A DNA stretch of 64,000 nucleotides from Nocardioides sp. Root682 (GTDB lineage Bacteria > Actinomycetota > Actinomycetes > Propionibacteriales > Nocardioidaceae): NCBI RefSeq assembly GCF_001427795.1, contig NZ_LMHJ01000001.1, positions 357,773 to 421,772 on the forward strand. Direction: 5' to 3'. The notes beneath the pieces were generated by a model. That model ran no database searches. It saw only the letters and a program-made list of their open reading frames with translations, and was not told the origin of the DNA. The position numbers and the translations under genes are program-made. Below, in pieces: positions 54,278 through 63,483 of this stretch (within the stretch, counting starts at the first letter, position 1; each line of letters opens with the position of its first letter).

Positions 54278-56062
54278 CTACCGCCCGACCTGCTGGACGA
54301 GTGCCTCCACCGCGCCGTCGAGCGTCAGCTCGCTCTTCTCGCCGGTACGACGGTCCTTGACCTCGATGACGCCGTCGACGACGCCACGACCGACCGTGAC
54401 GATCGTCGGGACACCGATCAGCTCGGCGTCCTTGAACTTCACTCCGGGACTGATCTTGCCCGCGCGGTCGTCGAACAGCACGTCGAGTCCGGCGCCGACC
54501 AGGCCCGCGACCAGCTCCTCGGCGGCGGTGAAGAGTGACGCGTCCTTGCCCGCCACGACGACGTGGACGTCCGCAGGGGCGACCTCGCGCGGCCAGCACA
54601 GGCCGATCTCGTCGAGGGTGTTCTCCGCGATCGCGGCCACGGCGCGGGTCACGCCGACGCCGTACGAACCCATCGTGACCGTGACCAGCTTGCCGTTCTC
54701 GTCGAGGACCTTGAGGTCCAGCGCCTCGGCGTACTTGCGGCCGAGCTGGAAGACGTGGCCCATCTCGATGCCGCGGGCGGACTCGAGGGTGCCGTCGGCG
54801 CAGTGCGGGCAGGCGTCGCCGTCGCGGACCTCGGCGGCCTCGATCGTGCCGTCGGGCGTGAAGTCACGGCCGGCGACCAGGTCGACGACATGCGTGCCGG
54901 GGACGTCCGCACCGGTGACCCAGCGGGTGCCGTCGACGACACGAGGGTCCACGAGGTACCGGATGCCGCTCTTGTTCTCCTCGCCGAGGACGCCGGGGCC
55001 GAGGTAGCCCTTGACCAGCGCGGGGTGGCGGGCGAACTCGGCAGCGTCCATGGCCTCGATCTCGATCGGCTCGAGCTGGCCCTCCAGGCGCTTCTGGTCG
55101 ACCTCGCGGTCGCCGGGCAGGCCGATGGCGAGGGGCTCGCGAGTGCCGTCCGGGTGCCGGAGCACGACGAGGACGTTCTTGAGCGTGTCACCGGCATGCC
55201 AGGGCCGGTCCTCACGCGGGAACGCCGCGTTGAGGTGGTCGACGAGCGTGGCGATGGTCGGCGTGTCCGGCGTCGCCTCGGCGTGCGCGGCGGGCGCACC
55301 GTCCCAGTCGTTGTCGGCGCTCGCGCTGACGACCGTGGGCCGGACCTGGACGGCCTCGACGTTGGCGGCGTAGTCGCAATTGGTGCAGCGGACGTAGGTG
55401 TCCTCGCCGACCTCGGCCTTGGCGAGGAACTCCTCCGACTTCGAGCCGCCCATCGCTCCGGCCGTGGCCTTGACGATCGCGTAGTCGAAGCCGAGCCGGT
55501 CGAAGATCCGGACATAGGCGTCGCGATGCTTCTGGTACGACGCCTCGAGGCCCGCATCGGTGACGTCGAAGGAGTAGGAGTCCTTCATCGTGAACTCGCG
55601 CCCGCGCAGCAGGCCGGCGCGCGGCCGCGCTTCGTCGCGGTACTTGGTCTGGATCTGGTAGAGGCTCAGCGGCAGGTCCTTGTAGGAGCCGTACATGTCC
55701 TTGACCAGGAGGGTGAACATCTCCTCGTGGGTCGGACCGAGCAGGTAGTCGGCGTCCTTGCGGTCCTTGAGGCGGAAGATGCCGTCGCCGTACTCGGTCC
55801 AGCGACCTGTCGCCTCGAAGGGCTCGCGCGGGAGCAGCGCGGGGAAGACGACTTCCTGTGCGCCGATACCGTCCATCTCCTCACGGATGATGTTCTCGAT
55901 GCGGCGCAGCACCTTCAGCCCGAGGGGAAGCCAGGTGTAGATCCCCGGCGCAGCGCGACGGACGTAGCCGGCGCGCAGCAGCAGCCGGTGGCTCGGGACC
56001 TCCGCGTCCGAGGGGTCCTCTCGAAGGGTCCGGACGAACAGGGTCGACATCCTCATCAGCAC
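54278..56062 (-). CDS. proS: Prolyl-tRNA synthetase
   Basis: 594 residues, the long bacterial type with an editing (INS) domain between motifs 2 and 3. Class II motifs are seen: the [20 protein letters not shown] segment, [20 protein letters not shown] (motif 2) and [16 protein letters not shown] (motif 3); the HGTP anticodon-binding domain ends the protein. GTG start at 56062, 7 nt behind TAGGCT; ATG at 56056 or 56050 are alternatives. Confidence 0.96.
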   Translation of the reverse strand: MLMRMSTLFVRTLREDPSDAEVPSHRLLLRAGYVRRAAPGIYTWLPLGLKVLRRIENIIREEMDGIGAQEVVFPALLPREPFEATGRWTEYGDGIFRLKDRKDADYLLGPTHEEMFTLLVKDMYGSYKDLPLSLYQIQTKYRDEARPRAGLLRGREFTMKDSYSFDVTDAGLEASYQKHRDAYVRIFDRLGFDYAIVKATAGAMGGSKSEEFLAKAEVGEDTYVRCTNCDYAANVEAVQVRPTVVSASADNDWDGAPAAHAEATPDTPTIATLVDHLNAAFPREDRPWHAGDTLKNVLVVLRHPDGTREPLAIGLPGDREVDQKRLEGQLEPIEIEAMDAAEFARHPALVKGYLGPGVLGEENKSGIRYLVDPRVVDGTRWVTGADVPGTHVVDLVAGRDFTPDGTIEAAEVRDGDACPHCADGTLESARGIEMGHVFQLGRKYAEALDLKVLDENGKLVTVTMGSYGVGVTRAVAAIAENTLDEIGLCWPREVAPADVHVVVAGKDASLFTAAEELVAGLVGAGLDVLFDDRAGKISPGVKFKDAELIGVPTIVTVGRGVVDGVIEVKDRRTGEKSELTLDGAVEALVQQVGR

Positions 56063-56069
56063 GTCGCGC

Positions 56070-56075
56070 AGCCTA
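56070..56075 (-). promoter_or_regulatory. -10 element TAGGCT, leaderless promoter of proS
   Basis: On the minus strand TAGGCT ends 7 nt before the GTG at 56062. Confidence 0.5.
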
Positions 56076-56125
56076 CGGCGGCGGCGTACCGGACAGCGAA
56101 CCAGTAACCCTCCCCGACGACATCC

Positions 56126-57877
56126 TCAGAGCAGATCGAGCGCGTTGCGCTGCCCGAGCCGGTAGAGCAGCTTGTCGGCCTGCTTGAGGAGCGCGAACTC
56201 GGGCGGGTCGTAGAGCCGGTAGGTCGTGGCCCGGACAGCGGTCGACCGGGACGCGTCGAGGATGGCGTTGACCGCGTGGCGCGCCGACTCGTTGGCACCT
56301 TCCATCGTGGCGAGGTCGATGTCGGTCTGCACGAAGTCGCCCGTCATCAGCAGGTTGGGGATCTTCGTGCGCGCAGTCGGCCGCTTCGACCAGGAGTCGA
56401 CCGTGTTGACGAGCAAGGGGGTCTCGTTCGTGTTCCGGCGCGCTGCCGCGTCCCACTGCACGCCCGGGTCGAGGAACCAGGAGTGGATGATCCCCTCGGG
56501 CAGCAGGTCACCGACCGTGTGGTGGGCGCGGATCTGCGCCAGCACCTCGTCGGCGATCTCCTGGCGCGTGCACTCCTTGGCCGTCTTGCCGGACAGGATC
56601 CCCGGGGCGTCCCAGTTGGAGATGTCGACGGAGAGGATGTCGACGACCTCGCCGTCCCCGTAGTCACGCGGAACCTGTCGGTCGGCCCAGAACTGGCCCT
56701 GGGTCAGGGCGGTCAGTGACCAGGGAGAGTCGATGAAGGTGATGTGTCCCTTGGTCACCTCGACGTGGTCACGCAGGAAGAACTGGATGCCGACCATCCA
56801 GTCCGTCTGCAACGAGGTCAGCCCCTTGAGACCGGGGTCGAGCGCCAGCACGTTCGACGTCAGCGTCGGTACGACGCGCTCGACGGGCATGGCACTGACG
56901 AACCAGTCCGCCTCGACGCGACTGGTGACACCAGCCGCGTCCGCCACCACGGCCGAGGTGATCCGGCCGGCGCCGGTCTCGTAGCGCACCAGCCGCTGAC
57001 CGCTCACGAAACGCACACCCAGGCCCCGCAGGTGGATCATCCACGGGTCGATCCACGCCTCGTTGGTCGGCAGGTCGAGCACCCGGTCGAGCGCACCGTC
57101 GTTGCCGCGACCCATGAGGTTGTAGACGAAGGCCTCCCCCATGTTCCCGATGGTGCGAGTGCTCGCGATCGTCTCCTTGGCGGCAACCAGGTTGCGGGTC
57201 AGGCCGGCCGCGAGGATCTTCTGGTAGGGCCCGGAACGCTTGGCGGCACCGACGAAGTCCCACCAGCTCACCTTCTCCCACTGACCGAGGCGGCGCTCGT
57301 CGCAGCTGGTCAGGAAGACCAGCAGTCGCTCGACGAAGTAGGTGAGCTCGTGGGGTGGAACCGCGTGCCCACCGAGGGTGTCGAGCAGGAAGCGGCGCAG
57401 GCCGTCGACCGTGAGGATCTGCGCGGGGTCCGGCCCGATGCCGAACACGAACGCGTCAGCGTGGTCGCCTGCGCGCAGGAACTTGCCGCCACTGGCGGCG
57501 ACCAGGTTGTCGCCGACCGTGCCGGAGCCGAACGGAATCCTCCGCATCGTGTCCGGAACGTGGTGGTAGAAGCCCGGGAAGAAACGGAACCCGTGCTCGC
57601 CGGGCAGGTCGGCCCGACCGCCGACGCCCGTGCCCGCCACCGGGATGCTCCGCGCCTTGCCGCCCCACGCCGAGGGCTCGAAGACGGTGACCGTGAAGCC
57701 CCGCTCGACCAGCTCGTGCGCCGCGGTCAGCCCCGCCATGCCGCCACCCAGGACGGCCACCCTGCGGCCGGGCGTCTCGGCGAACCCAGGTGCCATCCCG
57801 GCGCCGGCGAGCACGGCGCCGGCACCGACGGCCGCCGACGACGTGAGCAAGGTACGACGGTCGACACGCTGCGTCAT
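56126..57877 (-). CDS. Tat-exported FAD-dependent oxidoreductase (amine oxidase/phytoene desaturase-like)
   Basis: 583 residues from ATG 57877. The N-terminus MTQRVDRRTLLTSSAAVGAG is a twin-arginine signal, with a possible cleavage near GFAETPG. The Rossmann FAD site is RVAVLGGGMAGLTAAHELVE, followed by FEPSAWGGKARS and the GEHGFRFFPGFYHHVPDTMR segment of the amine-oxidase/desaturase group. The C-terminal LLMTGDFVQTDIDLATMEGA is the second FAD motif. Substrate unknown; carotenoid- or squalene-type desaturases are cytoplasmic, so export is odd. It is divergent from a TetR gene with a perfect palindrome 21 nt before its start. Confidence 0.85.
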   Translation of the reverse strand: MTQRVDRRTLLTSSAAVGAGAVLAGAGMAPGFAETPGRRVAVLGGGMAGLTAAHELVERGFTVTVFEPSAWGGKARSIPVAGTGVGGRADLPGEHGFRFFPGFYHHVPDTMRRIPFGSGTVGDNLVAASGGKFLRAGDHADAFVFGIGPDPAQILTVDGLRRFLLDTLGGHAVPPHELTYFVERLLVFLTSCDERRLGQWEKVSWWDFVGAAKRSGPYQKILAAGLTRNLVAAKETIASTRTIGNMGEAFVYNLMGRGNDGALDRVLDLPTNEAWIDPWMIHLRGLGVRFVSGQRLVRYETGAGRITSAVVADAAGVTSRVEADWFVSAMPVERVVPTLTSNVLALDPGLKGLTSLQTDWMVGIQFFLRDHVEVTKGHITFIDSPWSLTALTQGQFWADRQVPRDYGDGEVVDILSVDISNWDAPGILSGKTAKECTRQEIADEVLAQIRAHHTVGDLLPEGIIHSWFLDPGVQWDAAARRNTNETPLLVNTVDSWSKRPTARTKIPNLLMTGDFVQTDIDLATMEGANESARHAVNAILDASRSTAVRATTYRLYDPPEFALLKQADKLLYRLGQRNALDLL

Positions 57878-57897
57878 TCGATCACCCCATGATCCGG

Positions 57898-57919
57898 TAA
57901 CCGACATTAGTGTCGGTTA
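57898..57919. promoter_or_regulatory. TetR operator O1
   Basis: Perfect inverted repeat: arms TAACCGACA and TGTCGGTTA around TTAG. It lies upstream of the flavoprotein gene and over the likely -35 region of the divergent tetR gene. Confidence 0.7.
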
Positions 57920-57932
57920 CTCCGGAGGAGAG

Positions 57933-57938
57933 TATTGT
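57933..57938 (+). promoter_or_regulatory. Possible -10 element TATTGT of the tetR gene
   Basis: TATTGT lies between operators O1 and O2; O1 would cover its -35 position. The leader to the ATG would be about 70 nt. Confidence 0.35.
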
Positions 57939-57975
57939 GCTGTGCAAGAGGGTGCGTCAAGGTGTGTGGCGAGCA

Positions 57976-57997
57976 TTGCCGACATCTGTGTTGGTTG
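57976..57997. promoter_or_regulatory. TetR operator O2 (imperfect copy of O1)
   Basis: TTGCCGACATCTGTGTTGGTTG agrees with O1 at 16 of 22 positions, including the CCGACAT and GTGT...GGTT core. It lies in the leader of the tetR gene, 19 nt before its start codon. Confidence 0.55.
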
Positions 57998-58016
57998 TTC
58001 CGGACCGGAGGAAGAC

Positions 58017-58643
58017 ATGAGTGGCACCGAGACCGTTCGACGCAGGCTGAGCGCGCCAGCGCGCCGGGAGCGGGTCGAAGCCGCTGCGGTGGAGGTCTTC
58101 GCCGAGCGCGGGTACGACGCCACGACCCTCGGCGACATCGCCCGGGCAGCCGGCGTGAGCCGGACCGTGCTGTATGACCACTTCCGTTCCAAGCGAGACC
58201 TCTACCTGCACGTCCTCGGTACCCAGAACGGCGCGATGCTCGCCGAGGTCGGCGCCGGCATCACCGGGGCAGGCCCCGGCCAGGACCGGCTCCGCTCCAC
58301 CATCGCGGCGTACCTGTCGTTCGCACACCAGCGTCCGGCGGCCCGCCGGCTCCTCGTGGACCCGATTCCTCCCGGCGACCCCGACCTGGAGCAGGTGCTC
58401 GGCGCCATCCGGGCCTCCCGGGCCCAGGCGGTGGCCGCGATGCTCGCACCGGACCTCGCGCGCTCAGGCGTGCAGGCGGGATCGACCGATGCCGCCGTGG
58501 TCGTCGAGCTCCTCATCACCGGCATCGACGGTGCCGCACGGTGGTGGCGTGAGCATCCCGGCACGAGCCTCGAGGAAGTCACCGACATCGCCGCGCGGCT
58601 GCTCTGGAACGGGCTCCCCCGCATGGGTGTGCGCCCGCGCTGA
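58017..58643 (+). CDS. TetR/AcrR-family transcriptional regulator
   Basis: 208 residues. The helix-turn-helix is clear: RERVEAAAVEVFAERGYDAT, TLGDIARAAGVSRTVLYDHF and RSKRDLYLHVL. The C-terminal ligand domain is not assigned to a ligand type. GGAGGA precedes the ATG at 58017. The two related palindromes between it and the flavoprotein gene suggest that it represses both itself and that gene. The frame is open upstream to 57630 but antisense to the flavoprotein. Confidence 0.93.
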   Translation: MSGTETVRRRLSAPARRERVEAAAVEVFAERGYDATTLGDIARAAGVSRTVLYDHFRSKRDLYLHVLGTQNGAMLAEVGAGITGAGPGQDRLRSTIAAYLSFAHQRPAARRLLVDPIPPGDPDLEQVLGAIRASRAQAVAAMLAPDLARSGVQAGSTDAAVVVELLITGIDGAARWWREHPGTSLEEVTDIAARLLWNGLPRMGVRPR

Positions 58644-58650
58644 CCGCGCG

Positions 58651-59022
58651 TCAGGCCGAACGAGCGGCCCTGAGCACACCGCGGATCATCGGGAGCTGCA
58701 GCGGAAGCCGTCCGAGCGTGGCTGCCTTGAACGGCGCGTTGTCGGTCTTCTGCGCGTCGACGGCCATCTGCACGTTCGCCGGGAAGACACCGGCGAGCAG
58801 CGCGGCGCTGGCGTAGCCCGCCACCTTGCGGGTGCGCGGGTGCAGCATCCCGGCCGCGCAGACCAGTTCCGCGACTCCGGAACCGATGATCACCTCACGG
58901 TGCCGGGGCACCCACGCCGGCATCGTTCGCGCGAACACCTCCGGCTTGACCAGGTGGACGGCTCCCGAGCCGATGAAAGCAGCGATGACGATCTTGGCGT
59001 CGGTGCGCAGAGCGGAGGTCAC
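58651..59022 (-). CDS. DoxX-family membrane protein
   Basis: 123 residues, GTG start. Membrane helices at about 8-25, 48-62 and 68-85, with SGAVHLVKPEVFARTMPAWV and GVAELVCAAGMLHPRTRKVA typical of the DoxX/DUF4267-like group. Some members are tied to redox or quinone functions; nothing specific can be said here. It converges on tetR with 7 bp between. A leaderless -10 precedes it. Confidence 0.85.
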   Translation of the reverse strand: MTSALRTDAKIVIAAFIGSGAVHLVKPEVFARTMPAWVPRHREVIIGSGVAELVCAAGMLHPRTRKVAGYASAALLAGVFPANVQMAVDAQKTDNAPFKAATLGRLPLQLPMIRGVLRAARSA

Positions 59023-59028
59023 GTCGTG

Positions 59029-59034
59029 AGAGTA
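59029..59034 (-). promoter_or_regulatory. -10 element TACTCT, leaderless promoter of the DoxX gene
   Basis: On the minus strand TACTCT ends 6 nt before the GTG at 59022. Confidence 0.5.
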
Positions 59035-59039
59035 GTGGC

Positions 59040-59885
59040 TCAGAACATCACGGTCGCGAAACGAGCGGTCTCCACGAAACCGACCCGTTCGTAGACCTTG
59101 CGCGCCGACACGTTCCAGTCGTTGACGTAGAGGGACACCGTCGGAGCGATCCGGGCCCGCACCTGGTGGACGACGGCGGCCATCCCGCTGGTGGCCAGGC
59201 CCTCACCCCGGCGGTGGGCCGGCACCCAGACACCCTGGATCTGGGCGGCATCGGGAGTGGCGCAGGCGACCTCCGCCTTGAACACGAGCTCGTCGCCGTC
59301 GTACCGGACGAAGGACCAGGCGCGTCCGATCAGCTGGGCCACGCGCGCCCGGTAGAGGTCGCCCGCTCCCCCGAGCTCCGGCGACACACCCACCTCCTCG
59401 GTGTACATCGCCACACACGCCGGATAGAGGGTCTGCAGGTCGTCGCGGACCCCGGCGCGTACACCGTGGTCCGGCGCGACGGCGGGCGCCGTGTCGATGG
59501 CGAGGTGCCGCTGGTCCCAACGCACGTCGCGCGGCTGCCCCCAGTGCGGTCCGACCTGGCCCCAGATCTCGCGGACGGCGTCCTGCGGTCCCACGATCGT
59601 CGAGGCGGTACGACGCCGGGTGAGCGCCCGTTCGGCAAAGGCACGCGCGTCCTCGGGGCCGGCCTGGATGGGCACCAGGTTCGCCGCGGCATGGCAGGCC
59701 GCCACCAGCTGGCCGTCCTCGAACCGACCCCACATCTCTCCGCCGAGCCAGCGCGGCTCGAGACGGGTGGTGTGCGCCCGGTGCACCGCGAAGACGTTGA
59801 CGACCGGCTCCTGGTTCGCGAGCTCCAGGAAAGCAGGCAGGTCAGCGCTCGCGAGGACGCGGACGCCGTGTCGGGTGGTCAACAC
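59040..59885 (-). CDS. DUF4081/GNAT acetyltransferase (Rv2867c type)
   Basis: 281 residues. The N-terminal DUF4081 domain (LPAFLELANQEPVVNVFAVH, RWLGGEMWGRFEDGQLVAAC) precedes a GNAT domain with QIQGVWVPAHRRGEGLATSG (acetyl-CoA loop RRGEG) and PTVSLYVNDWNVSARKVYER. Homologues sit beside ispG-rseP-dxr in actinobacteria, as here apart from one inserted gene. Substrate unknown. GTG start at 59885, 7 nt behind TACGCT. Confidence 0.92.
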   Translation of the reverse strand: MLTTRHGVRVLASADLPAFLELANQEPVVNVFAVHRAHTTRLEPRWLGGEMWGRFEDGQLVAACHAAANLVPIQAGPEDARAFAERALTRRRTASTIVGPQDAVREIWGQVGPHWGQPRDVRWDQRHLAIDTAPAVAPDHGVRAGVRDDLQTLYPACVAMYTEEVGVSPELGGAGDLYRARVAQLIGRAWSFVRYDGDELVFKAEVACATPDAAQIQGVWVPAHRRGEGLATSGMAAVVHQVRARIAPTVSLYVNDWNVSARKVYERVGFVETARFATVMF

Positions 59886-59892
59886 GCAATCG

Positions 59893-59898
59893 AGCGTA
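59893..59898 (-). promoter_or_regulatory. -10 element TACGCT, leaderless promoter of the GNAT gene
   Basis: On the minus strand TACGCT ends 7 nt before the GTG at 59885. Confidence 0.5.
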
Positions 59899-59990
59899 GG
59901 GCACGAACCCTGTCAGCACTGACGGTTGGCGTGCTACAAAGCCAAGGTCGAGCGATCTCGGGGCCCGACCTGCCGAAAGGAGGGTCTGCC

Positions 59991-60887
59991 GTGACCCGAC
60001 ACGTCACCGACGGGGGCCTGGAGACCGACCTGCTGTTCCTGCGCGGGATCGAGCTCCCCGAGTTCGCCGCGTTCCCCTTGCTGGACAGCACCGAGGGACG
60101 CACCGCGCTGAGCGACTACTACCGCGGCTACGTCGACATCGCTGCCCGGGCGGGCGCCCCGCTCCTGCTCGAGACACCCACCTGGCGGGCGAATCCCGAC
60201 CATGCCGCCCTCCTCGGGTACGACGCCGCCGGGCTCGACCGCGTGAACCGGATGGCCGTCGACTTCATGGTCGGGCTGGCGCGCGAACGCGAGGCGGACC
60301 TGGTCGGCTGGTCGGTCGGCGGAATGATCGGGCCGCGCGGCGACGGCTACGCCTCGGCCGGACCGGTCGATCCCGACGCAGCCGCCGACTACCACCGGAC
60401 CCAGCTCGCGTCCTTTGCGGCGGCCGGGGCCACCCGTGCGTGCGTGCTGACGCTGACCGAGGTCGGCGAGGCGATCGGCCTGTCCCGCGCGGCGGCGGAC
60501 GTCGGACTCCCGATCGGGATCGGGTTCACCGTCGAGACCGACGGTCGGCTGCCGGACGGTACCCGCCTGGCCGAGGCGATTGCCGCTGTCGACGTGGTCG
60601 CCCCGCCGGCGTACTTCGTGATCAACTGCGCCCACCCGACTCACGTCCTGGCCGGGTTCGACGCCCTCGACGGCACCGCGTGGCGTGAGCGGATCGGCGG
60701 ACTGCGGGTGAACGCGTCGACGATGACGCATGCCGAGCTCGACGAGTCCGAGGTCCTCGACGAGGGTGACCCCGTGCAGCTCGCGATCGATCAGCAGCCG
60801 CTCATCGACGCGTTCGGCAACCTCGAGGTGCTGGGCGGCTGCTGCGGCACCGACGTGCGCCACGTCGCCGCCATGTGGGGCGTCTGA
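59991..60887 (+). CDS. Homocysteine S-methyltransferase family protein
   Basis: 298 residues. Barrel enzyme with the zinc-binding cysteines in VINCAHPTHVL and GGCCGTDVRHVAAMWG; the N-terminal DGGLETDLLFLRG and LLLETPTWRANPDHA match the MmuM/YagD type. It methylates homocysteine from S-methylmethionine or similar donors. GTG start with a strong AAAGGAGGG site. It lies between the GNAT and ispG genes on the opposite strand, so it looks like an insertion into that block, and ends 1 nt short of the ispG stop. Confidence 0.92.
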   Translation: MTRHVTDGGLETDLLFLRGIELPEFAAFPLLDSTEGRTALSDYYRGYVDIAARAGAPLLLETPTWRANPDHAALLGYDAAGLDRVNRMAVDFMVGLAREREADLVGWSVGGMIGPRGDGYASAGPVDPDAAADYHRTQLASFAAAGATRACVLTLTEVGEAIGLSRAAADVGLPIGIGFTVETDGRLPDGTRLAEAIAAVDVVAPPAYFVINCAHPTHVLAGFDALDGTAWRERIGGLRVNASTMTHAELDESEVLDEGDPVQLAIDQQPLIDAFGNLEVLGGCCGTDVRHVAAMWGV

Positions 60888-60888
60888 C

Positions 60889-62040
60889 TCAGGACACGGA
60901 GACCGAGGGCTCGGCGCCCTCGACCGGCTCCATCGCCTCGGCGAGCTTCATCGCCTCTTCGATCAGCGTCTCCACGATCATTGCCTCGGGGACGGTCTTG
61001 ATGACCTCGCCCTTGACGAAGATCTGGCCCTTGCCGTTGCCGGAGGCGACGCCCAGGTCGGCTTCGCGAGCCTCGCCGGGACCGTTGACGACGCAGCCCA
61101 TGACGGCGACGCGCAGAGGCACTTCGAGGCCCTCGAGGCCGGCGGTGACCCTCTCAGCGAGCGTGTAGACGTCCACCTGGGCGCGACCGCACGACGGGCA
61201 GGAGACGATCTCGAGCTTGCGCGGGCGGAGGTTGAGCGACTGGAGGATCTGGATGCCGACCTTGACCTCCTCGACCGGCGGGGCCGACAGCGACACACGG
61301 ATGGTGTCGCCGATGCCCTGCGAGAGCAGGGCGCCGAAGGCGGTGGCGGACTTGATGGTGCCCTGGAAGGCCGGTCCAGCCTCGGTCACGCCGAGGTGCA
61401 GCGGCCAGTCCCCCGCCTCGGCGAGCAGCTCGTAGGCCCGCACCATCACGACGGGGTCGTTGTGCTTGACGGAGATCTTGAAGTCACGGAAGCCGTGCTC
61501 CTCGAAGAGGCTGGCCTCCCAGACCGCGGACTCGACGAGCGCCTCGGGCGTGGCCTTGCCGTACTTCTCCAGCAGCCGCTTGTCGAGCGAGCCTGCGTTC
61601 ACGCCGATCCGGATCGACGTGCCGCGGTCGTTGGCGGCCTTCGCGATCTCCTTGATCTGGTCGTCGAACTTCTTGATGTTGCCGGGGTTGACGCGGACCG
61701 CGGCGCAGCCGGCGTCGATCGCGGCGAACACGTACTTCGGCTGGAAGTGGATGTCGGCGATCACGGGGATCTGGCTGTGCTGGGCGATCTCCGCAAGAGC
61801 GTCCGCGTCGTCCTGGCTCGGGCACGCCACGCGCACGATGTCGCAGCCCGCAGCGGTCAGCTCGGCGATCTGCTGGAGCGTGGTGTTGACGTCCGAGGTG
61901 AGCGTCGTGGTCATCGACTGGACCGAGACCGGGTGGTCGCTCCCGACGCCGACCTTGCCGACATTGATCTGGCGGGTGGTGCGGCGCGGAGCAAGGACCG
62001 GAGGGGGTGCTTCCGGCATGCCCAGGCTGATCGACGTCAT
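60889..62040 (-). CDS. ispG: 4-hydroxy-3-methylbut-2-en-1-yl diphosphate synthase
   Basis: 383 residues, MEP pathway. [20 protein letters not shown] and [16 protein letters not shown] at the N-terminus; the [4Fe-4S] ligands are in [20 protein letters not shown] and [18 protein letters not shown]. Compact actinobacterial type. ATG at 62040 is 7 nt behind TAGTCT, so it may have its own promoter downstream of dxr and rseP. Confidence 0.96.
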   Translation of the reverse strand: MTSISLGMPEAPPPVLAPRRTTRQINVGKVGVGSDHPVSVQSMTTTLTSDVNTTLQQIAELTAAGCDIVRVACPSQDDADALAEIAQHSQIPVIADIHFQPKYVFAAIDAGCAAVRVNPGNIKKFDDQIKEIAKAANDRGTSIRIGVNAGSLDKRLLEKYGKATPEALVESAVWEASLFEEHGFRDFKISVKHNDPVVMVRAYELLAEAGDWPLHLGVTEAGPAFQGTIKSATAFGALLSQGIGDTIRVSLSAPPVEEVKVGIQILQSLNLRPRKLEIVSCPSCGRAQVDVYTLAERVTAGLEGLEVPLRVAVMGCVVNGPGEAREADLGVASGNGKGQIFVKGEVIKTVPEAMIVETLIEEAMKLAEAMEPVEGAEPSVSVS

Positions 62041-62047
62041 GGCTTCA

Positions 62048-62053
62048 AGACTA
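62048..62053 (-). promoter_or_regulatory. -10 element TAGTCT, leaderless promoter of ispG
   Basis: On the minus strand TAGTCT ends 7 nt before the ATG at 62040. Confidence 0.5.
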
Positions 62054-62103
62054 CTTCCACGGCACAGCCGGGCCGCTTCGGGGAAGCCCTGTCGGGAGCG
62101 ACG

Positions 62104-63462
62104 TCAGGATTCGAGGTGGACCGGCACGACGAAGTCACCGACGATCAGCACCACGCCCATGACGAGCAGGGCACTCGCGACGACGTACGTCAACGGCAGC
62201 AGCCTGGCCCCGTCGACGTAGCCCGGGTCGGGCCGACGCCGCAACCGCGCCCAGCCGCTGCGGATGCCCTGCCAGAGGGCCGCGGCGATCCGACCGCCGT
62301 CCAGCGGCACCAGGGGCACGAAGTTGAGCATGCCGATGAAGAAGTTGAACCCACCGATCAGCATGAGCAACGACACCGTCTTGCCGGAGATGCTGATCTC
62401 GTCGTGCGAGGCCACCTCACCGGCCAATCGGCCGCCGCCGACGACGCTGACCGGACCGAGCGGGTCCCGCTCCTTGACGCCGACGATCGCCTGGCCGACG
62501 CCCCACACCTTGGCCGGCAAGGTGACGAGCGCCTTGGTCACGTCGACGGTCATGTGGCCCATCTGACCGATCGTGTAGACAACCCCGCCCGTGCGTGCAT
62601 GGCGTTCGGGGCTGACGCCCAGGAAGCCCACCTCGGTGGCCTCCTTGTCGTCCGACTCGAGGAAGCGCGGCGTCACCGTCGTGTTCGTCAGGATGGTCTT
62701 CTCAGCGCCGTCGCGTTCGATGACGATGGTTGCCTTGTCGCCCTTGTTGGCCCGGACGAGGTCCTGCATCTGGTCCCAGCCGGTGACCTTCGTGCCGTTG
62801 AAGGAGAGGATCCGGTCGCCCTTCCGGATTCCGGCGGCGTAGGCCGGGGTCGGAGACTTCTCGACTTCCTCTGCCGTGCAGGCGCGACCGTCCTCGCCGG
62901 CCGGGACGACGCAGGCGTGCACCTGGTCGACCGTCGTCTCCACGACGTTGTCACTGGGGTTGCCGTAGGTGGCGAACACCCCGACGAAGATCAGGAACGC
63001 GATCGCGATGTTCACCATCGGACCGCCGGCCATCACGATGACCTGCTTCCACCAGGGCAGCTTGTAGAAGAGGCGGTCGTGGTCCTCGGGCCGGACCTGC
63101 TCCCACTCGGCCGCCCGCGCGTCCGAGATCAGCTGGGTGAACATGCCGGTGTTCGACTTGCGGACCTTGAGGACCTGGTTGCCTTCGGCGTCGACCTCGG
63201 CCTCGTCCGCGAGGGCCGCAGCCCCCGGCGGCAGCATGCCGATGATCTTGACGTAGCCGCCGAGCGGGATCGCCTTCAGGCCGTACTCCGTCTCTCCGAC
63301 CTGCTTGCTCCAGACGGTCGGCCCGAAGCCGATGAAGTACTGGGTGACCTTCCCGCCGAACTTCTTGGCCGGGATCATGTGGCCGAGCTCGTGCAGGCCG
63401 ACAGAAGCGACCAGCGCGACCGTGAAGATCAGGACGCCGAGGGCGTAGAGCAGAACGGTCAT
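62104..63462 (-). CDS. rseP: Site-2 protease (RseP/Rip1 family)
   Basis: 452 residues. The zinc motif HELGH is at residues 24-28, a PDZ domain follows (GIRKGDRILSFNGTKVTGWD), and the second metal motif LVPLDGGRIAAAL lies near the C-terminus. Four membrane helices. It cleaves transmembrane anti-sigma factors within the membrane. ATG start; lies between dxr and ispG as in M. tuberculosis (Rv2869c). Confidence 0.95.
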   Translation of the reverse strand: MTVLLYALGVLIFTVALVASVGLHELGHMIPAKKFGGKVTQYFIGFGPTVWSKQVGETEYGLKAIPLGGYVKIIGMLPPGAAALADEAEVDAEGNQVLKVRKSNTGMFTQLISDARAAEWEQVRPEDHDRLFYKLPWWKQVIVMAGGPMVNIAIAFLIFVGVFATYGNPSDNVVETTVDQVHACVVPAGEDGRACTAEEVEKSPTPAYAAGIRKGDRILSFNGTKVTGWDQMQDLVRANKGDKATIVIERDGAEKTILTNTTVTPRFLESDDKEATEVGFLGVSPERHARTGGVVYTIGQMGHMTVDVTKALVTLPAKVWGVGQAIVGVKERDPLGPVSVVGGGRLAGEVASHDEISISGKTVSLLMLIGGFNFFIGMLNFVPLVPLDGGRIAAALWQGIRSGWARLRRRPDPGYVDGARLLPLTYVVASALLVMGVVLIVGDFVVPVHLES

Positions 63463-63483
63463 GCGGCGATCAGGTCCTTGCGG

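Noticed and set aside
59926..59990. Possible riboswitch before the homocysteine methyltransferase gene
   Set aside because: Only about 60 nt precede the start, with a 6-bp stem at most; known SAM or cobalamin riboswitches are longer and their conserved cores are missing.
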